A stretch of 64,000 bases of DNA from Eretmocerus hayati (GCA_029851415.1 CM056742.1:56794454-56858453); one strand, 5' to 3'. Counted from the first letter of the stretch, positions 48,800 to 58,340 are shown. Numbers and translations: made by a program. Notes: a model not told the origin generated them from the sequence alone.

Positions 48800-49400
48800 C
48801 CATAGGGTGTTCCACTCCAGGTTCCACCCCTGAAAACTGGGACCAATAGTGGAACAAACCGCTATTTGGTGAAATCTAGCTTTGTGAAGGATCAAAGCTA
48901 ATGGATAATATCTTTTCGATCACATACTTGATGGATTCGAGTAATTTACCTGTCAAGGCCCAATTGTAATGTAATAAGACAACTAACATGACTGTTCCGA
49001 GTAGATTCCATGACCTTCGAATCGGATCCTATACCGGAACAGAACCATATTTTCCAACCAAGCTAGTTATGGATAATTATTGAGGTCATGAATAATATGA
49101 TTTCGAGTACGAATCATCTGGATTCATGGCAGACTGAAGTAATCTACTTTACAAATTGCATCTGAATAGAATTTTATTCATGTGGAGTAACACTTAGATG
49201 GCTGTTCCATCGATCGTAGGTTCCATGCACTTGAGAGTGCGAGCTATACTGGAACAGGTGATTTCGAACCTTAAATGAGGTTTCAAGTCCATGAATCATA
49301 TTCTTTCAATTACATATACTCCGTATGTGTTGAATTGGCCCCCTTTTACAAAACGGGAATACTGTAAATTACATCAACTGTCTGTTCCACTGTAACGTGG
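48800..49400. repeat. Degenerate ~190-bp repeat with GTTCCA/GGAACA pairs
   Basis: Each unit carries a TGTTCCA(C/T)/TGTTCCG element and, about 45-55 bases on, a (T/C)GGAACA element (near 48808/48850, 48990/49037, 49202/49251, 49382), followed by CAT(G)AAT(C/A)ATAT-type text. The paired inverted motifs could form small hairpins. Confidence 0.5.
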
Positions 49401-49430
49401 TGAGGGGTTTAGTCTCCAGAATGAACACGA

Positions 49431-49808
49431 GTGATTGGGTTGAAGAGTGACTTTGATGTACGAGAGATAATTGATGGTGGAGAGCGAGTGTGGGAATTAT
49501 TCGGTTGGTCAGAGCGGTCTGCCACGGCGTGGCCCGTCGTCCGCGACGGTGGGTCCGTGACGCTACATCGCACTTGGTGGGGAACCGGGCGATTATCAGT
49601 CAGAAACGCCGACGGTGCACCTGGTGCATCGTCAGGTGACGGGGAGAGGCGCGGGCCGGAGGCTCGAGACTCACCACGTCACAGGTGTTCCTGGCCGGTG
49701 ACTCGCATCGTCCCCGATGCGGTGACCCATATTGCAATATATCAGCTGTGGCCTCTTGAATGGCCTCCGAGTCATATGGCTGAGATCATATGTTGTATGC
49801 TACTCTGA
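49431..49808 (+). other. GC-rich island with an uninformative 125-codon frame
   Basis: 49500-49730 is strikingly GC-rich for this window, with inverted motifs such as CGTCGTCCGCGACGG. The frame 49431-49808 lacks known motifs, and composition alone can keep it open. Possibly a fragment of another element, for example an LTR. Confidence 0.3.
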
Positions 49809-50276
49809 ATGTAAGTGTGAAGTCATGTGAGAGCGAGAGTGTCAATGTCCGTGTGTGTCGCGATACAAATTCTTATCGCGAACTCTCTCTCATTATAATC
49901 GTCTAGACTTGAATACCTTCATTCTCTTATTTCTAATCTTACAAAATGTGATTTTTTTTGTTTGCATACGATTATGCTTAAAACATGTTCGATGAATTTC
50001 TAAAAATCATGAATATTTTTGATGAAATTTTTGAAAATTATTAACAATCAATCATTAACAACTAATCTTTTCGATTGTATGAATATATAAGGTTCTATAC
50101 CTCTATTCGATGCAAATGTTTTACAAGATTATGAAAGCATGGAAATGTTGGGAAAAATTATTAACAATAGATTGTTTACGAACAATGAACCTCAATTCTA
50201 TGGTTATTCATATGAGGTCCTATACCTCAATTTGATTAACAAATTTTCCCCCAAAAAGTTCATTTTTTGTATGAAC
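49809..50276. other. Left flank of the gypsy-type element
   Basis: AT-rich; ATGAGGTCCTATACCTC and AAGGTTCTATACCTC are short duplicates (about 50210, 50089). The last bases before the LTR (ATGAAC) do not match those after the other LTR (ACACGG). Confidence 0.45.
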
Positions 50277-50336
50277 TGTTACAGAATCGTTGATTATTCT
50301 TCCACAAACACTCACTCACTCATATCCCTTATGATT

Positions 50337-50815
50337 AACAGAGGCTATCTGTTCAACCGAATTCCGGTATATAGTAGCGTTCCCTTGGTAATATAACTAG
50401 TTAATAAATACTTGATAATTAACAAGGGCTATCTGTTCAACCGAATTACGGTGTATAGTAGCGTTCCCCTGATAATATGAATGATTAATGAATAATTAAT
50501 AGTTGACAAGGGCCATCTGTTCAACCGAATTACGGTATATAGTAGCGTTCCCTTGATAATAATACTAAATAATGAATAATTAATAGTTAACAAGGGCTAT
50601 CTATTCAACCGAATTACGGTATATAGTAGCGTTCCCTTGATAATAGTACTGAATAATGAATAATTGATAGTTAACAAGGGCTATCTGTTCAACCGAATTA
50701 CGGTATATAGTAGCGTTCCCTTGATAATAATACTAAATAATAAATAATTAATAGTTAACAAGGGCTATCTGTTCAACCGAATTACGGTATATAGTAGCGT
50801 TCCCTAGATAATAAT
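50337..50815. repeat. 84-bp tandem repeats x6 in the 3' LTR
   Basis: GGC(T/C)ATCTGTTC landmarks at 50343, 50427, 50511, 50595, 50679 and 50762 give an exact 84-bp period. Each unit contains CAAGGG ... CCCTTG (or CCCCTG), an inverted pair about 37 bp apart, so each can form a hairpin. The 5' LTR has four copies. Because transcription starts upstream in the sense direction, the array lies in R/U5 of the element RNA. Confidence 0.9.
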
Positions 50816-51070
50816 ACTAAATCAACAATCAAACTCTTTCATTCAAAAATACACAACGATTCCATAACTTATTTCTTAATATTCCCTAGTTTTTGAGGCA
50901 ATAGCGGAGCTAATATCCTCCGGGAGTAAGGGAGTGAAGAGATCGGTTTGTTGACGAAGGTTAGAATGTATGACACGAGTCGCGATTAATTAATCAATTG
51001 AAAGTTATCGAAACGAGTCCCTGAACGAATTCCTATTAAATCACAAATTTGGCGATTTTCGGATCCACAT

Positions 51071-51123
51071 GGGTTATGGGTTATGGGTTATGGGTTACGG
51101 GTTATGGGTTACGGGTTATGGGC
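51071..51123. repeat. GGGTTA(T/C) heptamer repeats (3' LTR)
   Basis: Seven to eight GGGTTAT/GGGTTAC units in a row, duplicated at 61413-61464 in the other LTR. The G-runs could form a G-quadruplex on the plus (antisense) strand. It resembles telomere repeats only superficially. Confidence 0.9.
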
Positions 51124-51803
51124 GATGAGACGGAAGATTGGTACAACGAATATATGATTCTTGTCGGTGAGTTACAAGTCCGGTCTGAACGTTGTTAATG
51201 AGTTGGATGGTTTCGTGTATAATATTCTATCTTCCCTCGAGTCGGTATAGTGATGAGTATCTTCCCCTGCATCTGGGTTGGATATATTCTAAGAATTATT
51301 CAAACGTTAGTTACTCACCCCGTTCGGGTTTCTGGATGAAGATAATATATTCGAAGACAATGAAGAAACTGCTCCAATTATTCTTGATCTGATTCATTAC
51401 AACTCTATACTCTGATGTTGACAATCGGCAGGTTAAATATTTGTCGGCGATATTTCGATATATTGATCTCTGCTATTTTCAAAATTCTGATCACTGAATG
51501 ACGATTTTGGATTCTTGACCGAGATATCGGTCTCGATATCCTTGGTGGTTGTTCACTAAACACTCAATTCCGGATTCGGAATAACACAGATATTGATTCA
51601 AGATCACTTAAATTCTGTATCGATCTCGATCCTTGATCGAGATATTGGTCTTGATATTTGTTTCACAAACGTTCAACTTCACACGATCGTCTTGTCACAA
51701 TAACACACACGTACAACACTTGATCGTAAGATCAGCGAGAAGTTGACTTTAGACCGAAGAGTTATCTGCCGAGAGGACCGACACGGAGGAAAACTGGAGA
51801 GAA

Positions 51804-51840
51804 ACTGAGTTGATGGGCCCTTCTGCAGTCTCTTTTTATA
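51804..51840 (-). promoter_or_regulatory. LTR core promoter (3' LTR copy)
   Basis: In the sense direction TATAAAAA (51840-51833) is followed by the initiator TCAGT (51808-51804), about 30 nt downstream. The same arrangement is in the 5' LTR. Confidence 0.7.
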
Positions 51841-52479
51841 CCGAATTTAGGAATGTTCGGAATTCGGTAGTGGGCGGGTTTCTATTCGACGATTTGAAGA
51901 ATTTAAAATGTTTTTCCGTAGAGAAAAATCAATAACTTAGACTCCGGGGGGTCAAAAAGTCGATGCTCAGCAGGTACGTATACTAGACATAGGCCGAGCC
52001 AAGACTGACATAACTGTCTAGATGCTTGGCAAGTAACACCTCATTGCGAAGAATTTGGGCTCAGGGCGGTTCATCTTGACCGCGTACCCGCGATGTTTTC
52101 TCCGTCCCTTGCCTAGTCCGTTACTATTTTTTATTACTCTTCGGTACCTCGTCCTTCTGTTGTGTTTTTCCTCTACTCGCTTTCACTTTTGTTTTGCTTC
52201 GACCGTTCGACGTTTGAGTGAAAAACCGTGCATTGCATTCATCTCATCTTTCTTAACTCGAAACATACACAATATTCGTGTAAAAATATGGTACATTCAT
52301 ACAGTACATTCACTCGTTACATACGTTACATGATAACATTCATTCAGTACTCACTACAATTATTAGTATATATTAGTATATGTTCAATACACACACTACA
52401 ATATTAACATTCAAACATTACATTTATTCAACACGCATACTCTATTTAATATACGCACACTACATGATCACATTCACAC

Positions 52480-52790
52480 ATCAAACATTCAAAACAAGCA
52501 TTACATTCATACATCCATTCGTTCCACACATTACACAAGTACATTCACACATCGTACACATAAAACATTCAAAACAAGCATAACATTCATACATCCATTT
52601 ATTCCACACATTACACAAGTACATCCACACATCGTACACATAAAACATCCAAAACAAGCATAACATTCATACATCCATTCATTCCACACATTACACAAGT
52701 ACATTCACACATCGTACACATAAAACATCCAAAACAAGCATAACATTCATACATCCATTCATTCCACACATTACACAAGGCGCAGCCGTT
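52480..52790. repeat. ~80-bp tandem repeats at the outer U3 (3' LTR)
   Basis: AAAACAAGCAT(A/T)ACATTCAT recurs with an 80-bp period (about 52491, 52571, 52651, 52731). Similar units occupy 62900-63190 in the 5' LTR, within the first ~300 bp of U3, a position where enhancer repeats are usual. Confidence 0.85.
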
Positions 52791-52793
52791 ACA

Positions 52794-52807
52794 CCTCCCC
52801 CCTTAAG
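52794..52807 (-). promoter_or_regulatory. Polypurine tract
   Basis: Sense CTTAAGGGGGGAGG lies directly against the 3' LTR start TGTAACGG. This is the expected primer site for plus-strand DNA synthesis. Confidence 0.85.
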
Positions 52808-54198
52808 ACCGGACATTAGGGGTTACAATAGCCCCGAATGTCCGTTACAATGTTTCGCAAAATTCCAGGCTGTATAATTCAAAATCAATGAACTCTCATT
52901 CCTTCTAGCGTCAGTGATCAGATACACTTTTCAAAATACTCTATCTTTTTGAATGCTTTTACGAATATTCACATATCGCCGAGATAACAAAGTTCCATGG
53001 TAACATATGGTAAAATTCAAAAGTACATATTTGAATGTGTTGTAATTCGAGCGAAATTCTTTCTTTTGCATTATTGTTTCCTTATTAATTAATGTAAATA
53101 GAGTTATGAAAGTTATTCTTATTTCTTTCTCAATAATTAGATGGTTTCATCAATGGTGATAATAGAGGTAGATCATAATATGAAGGTAAATATTCGGTTA
53201 ACATTGGAATTCTTTATTTTGTAATAGAATAGCAGTCTTATCAACGATGATATTGAGGTAGAATGTCGAAAACTCTTGTAGATTTGATATTCTTGTAAAC
53301 TCAACAGTCTTAATAATGATGATATTGAGGTAGAATATAATTGAGCTAATAATTGAGCTAGATTTCGATTACGTATTAATAAATGTTGAGTTTCCTCATT
53401 CATTTTTTGTTGTCAATAGACACTTTCGAGATCTTTGTAATAAACTAACAGTCTTATCAATGATGATATTGGGCTAAATTTCGATTGCATAATGATAAAT
53501 ATTGAATTACTCATTATTTTTGTTGTCAATAGACATTTTCAAGATCTTTGTAATAAACTAACAGTCTTATCAATGATGATGTTGGGCTAAATTTCGATTG
53601 CATAATGATAAATATTGAATTACTCATTATTTTTGTTGTCAATAGACATTCTCGAGATCTTTGTAATAAACTAACAGTCTTATCAATGATGATGTTGGGC
53701 TAAATTTCGATTGCATAATGATAAATATTGAATTACTCATTATTTTTGTTGTCAATAGACATTTTCAAGATCTTTGTAATGAACTAACAGTCTTATCAAT
53801 GATGATGTTGGGCTAAATTTCGATTGCATAATGATAAATATTGAATTACTCATTATTTTTGTTGTCAATAGACATTTTCGAGATCTTTGTAATAAACTAA
53901 CAGTCTTATCAATGATGATGTTGGGCTAAATTTCGATTGCATAATGATGAATATTGAATTACTCATTATTTTTGTTGTCAATAGACATTTTCGAGATCTT
54001 TGTAATAAGCTAACAGTCTTATCAATGATGATGTTGGGCTAAATTTCGATTGCATAATGATAAATATTGAATTACTCATTATTTTGTTGTCAATAGACGT
54101 TTCTAAAATTTTGGAATAACTGAATAAACTTATTGTAATAAGATGCAATATTGGGGTATAATATTATACTAGCAAACGTTGGAATGAAACGGAGGGGA
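52808..54198 (-). other. Element 3' non-coding region
   Basis: AT-rich, no ORF of note; holds the 113-bp repeats listed separately. About 1.4 kb of non-coding DNA between the last accessory gene and the polypurine tract is more than compact gypsy elements carry. Confidence 0.7.
53430..54115. repeat. 113-bp tandem repeats, about six copies
   Basis: ATTGCATAATGATAAATATT recurs at about 53484, 53597, 53710, 53823, 53936 and 54049, an exact 113-bp period with very few differences. A diverged copy precedes it at 53230-53400. The high identity implies recent expansion. Confidence 0.92.
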
Positions 54199-54819
54199 TC
54201 ACTCCTCTATGGGCTCAGACATCGAGTTGGAGCTCAGCTCGATTGGAATTGAAATTCTTAAATAATGGGTGATTTTACTTCGGCATATGCTACAATTTTT
54301 CAATTGTATGGAACATCTGCTGCACGCGACGCAATGACGACATGGTAATAACGCTATTCCTATTTTATCGTCGAAACAGATTTTACACGTTAAGGAGTTC
54401 GGAGTGTTCGCTGTGGTTGGTTCGGGCGGAAAAGGTTTTGTGATTACCTCTCTCTCTGAGGTGTTCGACGATTCCAATCTTTCCATGGTGGCCTTGATGA
54501 ATGTCTTTCCCTTTGTTGTGATTACGAAGTTGCAGTTGGGGAACCAACGGATATGTTCGATCCATGCGTTATCAGTAGATTCCCATTTCTTCAGAGTAAC
54601 ACCGCAATGAAAACATGACACGATGTCTCCTCGATTCGTATAGAAAAAGCCCGCCGCAGCTAGATCTTCCTTTGATTGGTGCATACTCCGTGGCCAATTC
54701 TTGTACGTCCGTAATCTATTTTCGTAAGTAGACATCCCTTTGCCTGCAGTATCGGCGATAATTCTGTTGATTGCGTCTGACAAGTTCCGGCAGTTCATGG
54801 TTGAGCTGGATTGATCCAT
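54199..54819 (-). CDS. IAP-family protein: one BIR plus C-terminal RING (206 aa)
   Basis: ATG at 54819. A BIR domain spans about residues 33-98, with RLRTYKNWP at its start and zinc ligands C69, C72, H89 and C96 in canonical CX2CX16HX6C spacing; WESTDNAWIEHIRWFPNC is typical BIR. A RING spans about 145-180 with C145, C148, C160, H162, C166, C169, C176 and C179 (C3HC4), preceded by a Pro/Thr-rich linker. Known IAPs bind caspases or IAP antagonists through the BIR and act as E3 ubiquitin ligases through the RING; this role here is inferred. One BIR plus RING is shorter than the two-BIR insect host and baculovirus IAPs. It is the last ORF before the 3' LTR, 73 bp after the FLYWCH-like ORF, same strand. 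No break is seen. Confidence 0.9.
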   Translation of the reverse strand: MDQSSSTMNCRNLSDAINRIIADTAGKGMSTYENRLRTYKNWPRSMHQSKEDLAAAGFFYTNRGDIVSCFHCGVTLKKWESTDNAWIEHIRWFPNCNFVITTKGKTFIKATMERLESSNTSEREVITKPFPPEPTTANTPNSLTCKICFDDKIGIALLPCRHCVACSRCSIQLKNCSICRSKITHYLRISIPIELSSNSMSEPIEE

Positions 54820-54892
54820 TTCTATAATAAGACGACATTCCGGTTGAGTAATGGTTAGTTCGATAAGTCAAACTCCTCCATGTAGAATTGTG

Positions 54893-55291
54893 CTAATTCC
54901 TCGTATTCTGGTGCTGAAATCGCAGGAGGTGATTCGGGTATGGTATCCTGGGAGTCAGTATCTGTTGTTTCTTCGTGGTACCTTGGAGGGTTCTTAGCTC
55001 ATGATTATGCGCAACCAATTTGATAACGGCTGAGTCATCTTTAACAAAAGCGTCTAACAGGGGTTCCAAAGCGTTTTTATCTAACGGGTATTTCACCCAT
55101 AAGCGTTTCTTGCACTCTGTACATTTCCATTTAGCGGCATCTGAAGCGATATTTCGTACGTAGAAGTTCATTTCTCCTTGTTTGGTATCGTTTCTCTTAT
55201 TGTTCCATGATTCACAATACTTCCCTTTGCGAGAGAGGGAACCAAAGTTTCTTGTTACGTAGACGAGGGGGTAGGTTCTTTGTTGCTCCAT
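54893..55291 (-). CDS. FLYWCH-like zinc-finger protein (132 aa), accessory ORF 2
   Basis: ATG at 55291. The layout resembles FLYWCH fingers: YPLVYVTRNFGS near the start, an aromatic/basic middle (residues 40-50), then WKCTEC with C57 and C60, and VAHNHEL with H95 and H97 as CCHH ligands. FLYWCH domains bind DNA or proteins and are found in insect chromatin factors and some insect viruses; a nuclear role is inference. The C-terminus is basic and Gln-rich. It sits between accessory ORF 1 and the IAP gene, intact. It could equally be a WRKY/GCM-like finger of transposon origin. Confidence 0.6.
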   Translation of the reverse strand: MEQQRTYPLVYVTRNFGSLSRKGKYCESWNNKRNDTKQGEMNFYVRNIASDAAKWKCTECKKRLWVKYPLDKNALEPLLDAFVKDDSAVIKLVAHNHELRTLQGTTKKQQILTPRIPYPNHLLRFQHQNTRN

Positions 55292-55324
55292 TTTCTTTGT
55301 TCTGTAATGAGAGACAACTGGAAT

Positions 55325-55370
55325 ATATATATATTCCTATTATATATATATATATATATATATATATTCC
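55325..55370. repeat. Interrupted (TA)n microsatellite between accessory ORFs
   Basis: ATATATATAT, then TTCCTATT, then a longer TA run. It lies between accessory ORFs 1 and 2. Confidence 0.9.
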
Positions 55371-55931
55371 TCAACAGGGTTGTTGTCGTTGTAATAGGTC
55401 AAAAATGGTTTGTCTCTCTCTGTCAAAGCGTGCTCTGGTTGTTTCTCCGGGTTCGATTTTGGGTTTCTTCAGGGTTGATTCGTTCTCGCTATCAGTGTCG
55501 CTTGAATCTATTATCTCTATGTCTGAGTCTTCTTCATGACGCCTCCTCTGTCTACGGGCTCTGATTTCATTGCGGTAGTTGGCCCGTCTGGCCATATCTT
55601 CGGTTTGGAAGAAGTCTTCTGTGCATAAATTACAACATATTACTGGGTTTTCGTTGAGTACAGACCTCAGACACACGCGACAATCTAAGTGCATGGCTCC
55701 TCTAGGTGCTGTGGTATGCCAGACTTGATATACTCTGACAGGTTCGTTGTAGGCGAAGTGGTGTCTCCAATAGCATCTATTACATTCAATCATTCCGGTC
55801 CAACTGCTAGCATAGTAGGACACTATATTTGGATTCTTGACTATGCACGCGTATTCTAGTAATCTTTCGAAGGTCTCTGGGTGATCTTGTGGCAATATTC
55901 CATCAAAGGGTATGTCGTCTTCTCCTTGCAT
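55371..55931 (-). CDS. Cys/His-rich nuclear-type protein (186 aa), accessory ORF 1
   Basis: ATG at 55931. The N-terminal two-thirds has paired zinc ligands: IECNRCYWRHH (C50, C53, H57/H58), WH at 71-72, HLDCRVC (H81, C84, C87) and ICCNLC (C99/C100, C103), suggesting one or two zinc-binding modules of unknown family. A basic stretch (RARRQRRR, 124-131) is followed by DSDIEIIDSSDTDSE (residues 135-149), which matches a SUMO-interacting motif flanked by acids/serines, and by KKPKIEPGE, a possible NLS and sumoylation site. A role in nuclear ubiquitin/SUMO biology is inference. It starts 54 bp after the env remnant stop, is intact, and shares strand and spacing with the next two ORFs. Confidence 0.65.
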   Translation of the reverse strand: MQGEDDIPFDGILPQDHPETFERLLEYACIVKNPNIVSYYASSWTGMIECNRCYWRHHFAYNEPVRVYQVWHTTAPRGAMHLDCRVCLRSVLNENPVICCNLCTEDFFQTEDMARRANYRNEIRARRQRRRHEEDSDIEIIDSSDTDSENESTLKKPKIEPGETTRARFDRERQTIFDLLQRQQPC

Positions 55932-55985
55932 AGTATTGGACCCTGGGTTGAACGTAAATTGTTAATCTCGCTGTTTGAATTCTGT

Positions 55986-56477
55986 TTAACGTGGAATATG
56001 GTTCAGAGATTCGGTACGGCCAATATGTGGGTAAATTTGTTGATATTCCTCGTTTCGGTGGCTGTTGCGGTCATGTGTCTGATTGGTTTGGTCAATTGGT
56101 TCCCTGTTGACGTGTTTTCCTTCAGACTGTTTCGTTGTTTCGATCAGTTGGTATTCAATGTCGTCAGATTGGTTGTTCAATTTTCCTTTCTTCTTCTTTC
56201 GGTCTATTTCGTCTTCACGGTAATCTTTACCAAGATGTAACAGGAGTTGCGTGATGGAGTTCCAGACTGCTCCAATTATGTGAAGTGACCATCTGTAGAT
56301 ACTGTATAATGCGTAACCGTGAATGATTGTGTCAAGTATCAGTTTAATGACTCTGAGTAGGATGAATACTCCCATAAATCCGGCACAAATGGATCCGAAG
56401 GTTACGAATCTCATCCACATTTTTTCCCAAGTTGATGCAGCTAATTTTTCTAATGCATCGGCATCCATCAGACCCAT
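55986..56477 (-). pseudogene. Envelope-like glycoprotein, membrane anchor and tail
   Basis: ATG at 56477. The frame begins with a short amphipathic segment (ALEKLAASTWEKMW). Two hydrophobic segments follow (about residues 24-48 and 54-85), then a ~75-residue polar tail rich in Lys, Asp, Gln and His. This is how the C-terminus of a retroviral or viral fusion glycoprotein looks. The ectodomain is missing. Its class (errantivirus F-type or a captured negative-strand-virus glycoprotein) cannot be settled by eye. Alternatively it is a small membrane protein in its own right. Confidence 0.6.
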
Positions 56478-56617
56478 TGTAAGAGGCCTCCTTTGAGTGT
56501 TTCACGACCTGCTATCCCTAGTGCGACCGAGTTCAATACTGGTCCTCTTTCTAAGGGGAACATTATCCGATCTCTCAATCTGTTTGTATCAGCAGGCGTA
56601 TATAATCCGCTTGTTGC
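56478..56617 (-). pseudogene. Envelope-like fragment in a different frame, at the deletion junction
   Basis: In a frame different from the ORF at 55986-56477, this stretch reads as protein with LYTPADTNRLRDRIMFPLER and VLNSVALGIAG, then stops at the overlap. It looks like the segment that precedes the membrane anchor. A frameshift near 56470 separates it from the anchor. It abuts the RT fragment directly, so the intervening pol and most of env have been deleted. Confidence 0.55.
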
Positions 56618-57780
56618 TAGTTGTGCTTTTTATTCAGTTCCCTGTAGTCCAAAACCATCCTATATCGTTTGTTGCCTTTACTGTCTTCCTTTTTCGGTAC
56701 AACCCACACTGGATTACTGTAGTTTGATTCAGATGGAACGATAATATCATTTTCTAGGAGTTCTTTCACTTGTCTATTTATTTCTTCCCTGAATACAGGT
56801 GGTAGCCTATACTGTCGAGCATGTACAGGTATGTCATCGGTAGTGGGGATTCTGTGTTTAATAACGTTCGTGGAAGTAAGTTTTTCCCCTGGTAAGTGGA
56901 AAACGTCCGCGTAGCGAGAAACCCATTTGATTGCTATTTGTTTTTCTTCTGCGTTGAGGTGATCTAGCCTGAGTAAGGCAATAACTCTTTCAGCTCTAGA
57001 CATCCCATCCGTATTGGTGATAGAAGTTGTATTCTGTTGTAATAAATTCCTCCGAATGCCTAATTCATGGCCGTTAAATTTTTCATAACCACAATTGAGA
57101 TCCCAAGGATTTCCTTGTATTGACTGGCCAACAGCAGTCGATTCCGCACACCCTTCTTCTGAGGACTGCATATGAGGGGTATCTATTTCACTATTATACT
57201 CCATAGATGTTCCGGGGGAATTCTCTTCGTGGAAATTTAAAATTTCTTCTGTGGTTAGACCCTCATCTTCTTCGAGATCGGCTTCAGTATTACCTAAAAC
57301 TGCCTCATGTTGAACCCTTTCGTATAACTCTTCGCAAATATTATTTTCACAATTACCGCATAAGCTGTCGAACAAAATTAAATCCGCATTATTCCTCACT
57401 TCGAATATACTATAACAGCGGTCGCAAGTGCTTGAAAAATTGTTGAATTCTAACTCTTCATTAATGACTTCCCTGGATATCAAATTTTGGTGTTTCATAG
57501 ATAAATTTTCTCGTATGTCATCTATTTTATCCTTCAAATTATTTTCACTCGTTGACTCCTCTGGAAAAATTTCTGAATATTCTTTCGTTGATTCACGTAT
57601 CTCTTCTCCTTTAATAACATTTGTCTCATCTTGTTCTGAACGCACCCTTTGTTTTACTTCTATCAGAATTTCGTCGTTGCTCTCATTAGTGTTGGTATTT
57701 TCAGTAAATGATTCTTCCTCAATCTCGTTATCTTCGTGATTAGGATTTCTCGATTGTTTCTCGTTACCGTATTCGATTTC
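56617..57780 (-). pseudogene. Pol fragment: linker and RT fingers, truncated
   Basis: The frame is open from the overlap with pro (about 57790) through a long acidic, low-conservation linker to a Ty3/gypsy RT start: HRIPTTDDIPVHARQYRLPP, EEINRQVKELLENDIIVPS, NPVWVVPKKEDSKGNKRYRM and VLDYRELNKKH. It then stops at 56617. The palm with its YxDD aspartates, RNase H and integrase are absent. Full pol proteins of this group exceed 1000 residues; about 340-390 remain. The frame is -1 relative to pro. The copy cannot reverse transcribe itself. Confidence 0.85.
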
Positions 57781-58340
57781 TAGTCCCTGGACATGATGGT
57801 GAACTTGAATGTTTCTTGTTCAATATTACTCCTTATATCTTCTGAATTGGTTCTGAGACATGTATCGATACTCTCTTTGTCAAATGTCATGATCTCAGTG
57901 TTTTCGTTCGAGATTGGATTCACCCGCGTGCGTGAATCAGGCTCGAAGAAAAAGATTTGGTCATCAATCTCAATATGGTTTTCCGGATAATTTATTTTCG
58001 CGTTGGTTTTTCTGAAACAGTCGCTACCCAAAATTCCCGATTCTTTTATGGGGAAATTTTCGCTCTCTACACAAAATTCGATGACATGATCGCCGAGCTT
58101 CATTTCGATTGTCCCTGAAGTCCTAATATATTCGGGAGTGATTCCCTTCAAATTTATAACTTTCTTGTCTTGTACCCTCATCTCTTGAGGAAGACCGTTG
58201 ATCTTAATCAGATTTGGTCCGGCACCCGTATCTAACATGAATTTTAATGGACCATCGAACTCAAACATGTCCAAGTTGATTGTAGGGGCACCGTTTATCT
58301 GATTCAAATGTATGGTTCTAGTTATTATGCGGTGGTTTCT
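57780..58340 (-). CDS. Retropepsin (aspartic protease), in the pro frame
   Basis: FMLDTGAGPNLI gives the catalytic DTG (Asp about 26 of the shown frame), followed by a flap-like region and ILGSDCF, the usual hydrophobic-G motif near the retropepsin end. The codon at 58307 is TTG, not ATG, and the frame stays open upstream into the gag end, so it is probably made by a -1 frameshift from gag. It would cleave Gag and Pol polyproteins during particle maturation. No internal stop is seen. It overlaps gag by at least 15 nt and the following pol frame at its 3' end. Confidence 0.8.
   Translation of the reverse strand, partial: RNHRIITRTIHLNQINGAPTINLDMFEFDGPLKFMLDTGAGPNLIKINGLPQEMRVQDKKVINLKGITPEYIRTSGTIEMKLGDHVIEFCVESENFPIKESGILGSDCFRKTNAKINYPENHIEIDDQIFFFEPDSRTRVNPISNENTEIMTFDKESIDTCLRTNSEDIRSNIEQETFKFTIMSRD

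Larger units (their letters stand above)
50277..52793 (-). repeat. 3' LTR, 2517 bp
   Basis: Bounded on the plus strand by TGTTACAGAATCG (50277) and GCAGCCGTTACA (52793). It holds six 84-bp repeats, a GGGTTA(T/C) heptamer tract, a TATA/Inr promoter and a ~80-bp repeat block near its sense 5' end. Unusually long for an insect gypsy-type element. Confidence 0.92.

Noticed and set aside
50337..50815. Regular repeats considered as a CRISPR-like array
   Set aside because: The 84-bp units are contiguous with near-identical interiors, no unique spacers, no cas genes, and lie in an LTR of a eukaryotic element.
51071..51123. Interstitial telomere sequence
   Set aside because: The GGGTTAT/GGGTTAC heptamer is not the insect TTAGG repeat, and it is part of the LTR (present in both copies).
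52055..52333. 92-codon ORF found in both LTRs (also 62399-62677)
   Set aside because: It lies antisense to the element in U3 and is conserved only because the LTRs are duplicates; no recognisable domain.
55207..56240. Plus-strand ORFs of 83-119 codons overlapping the accessory genes
   Set aside because: Hydrophobic antisense shadows of the minus-strand accessory and env frames.
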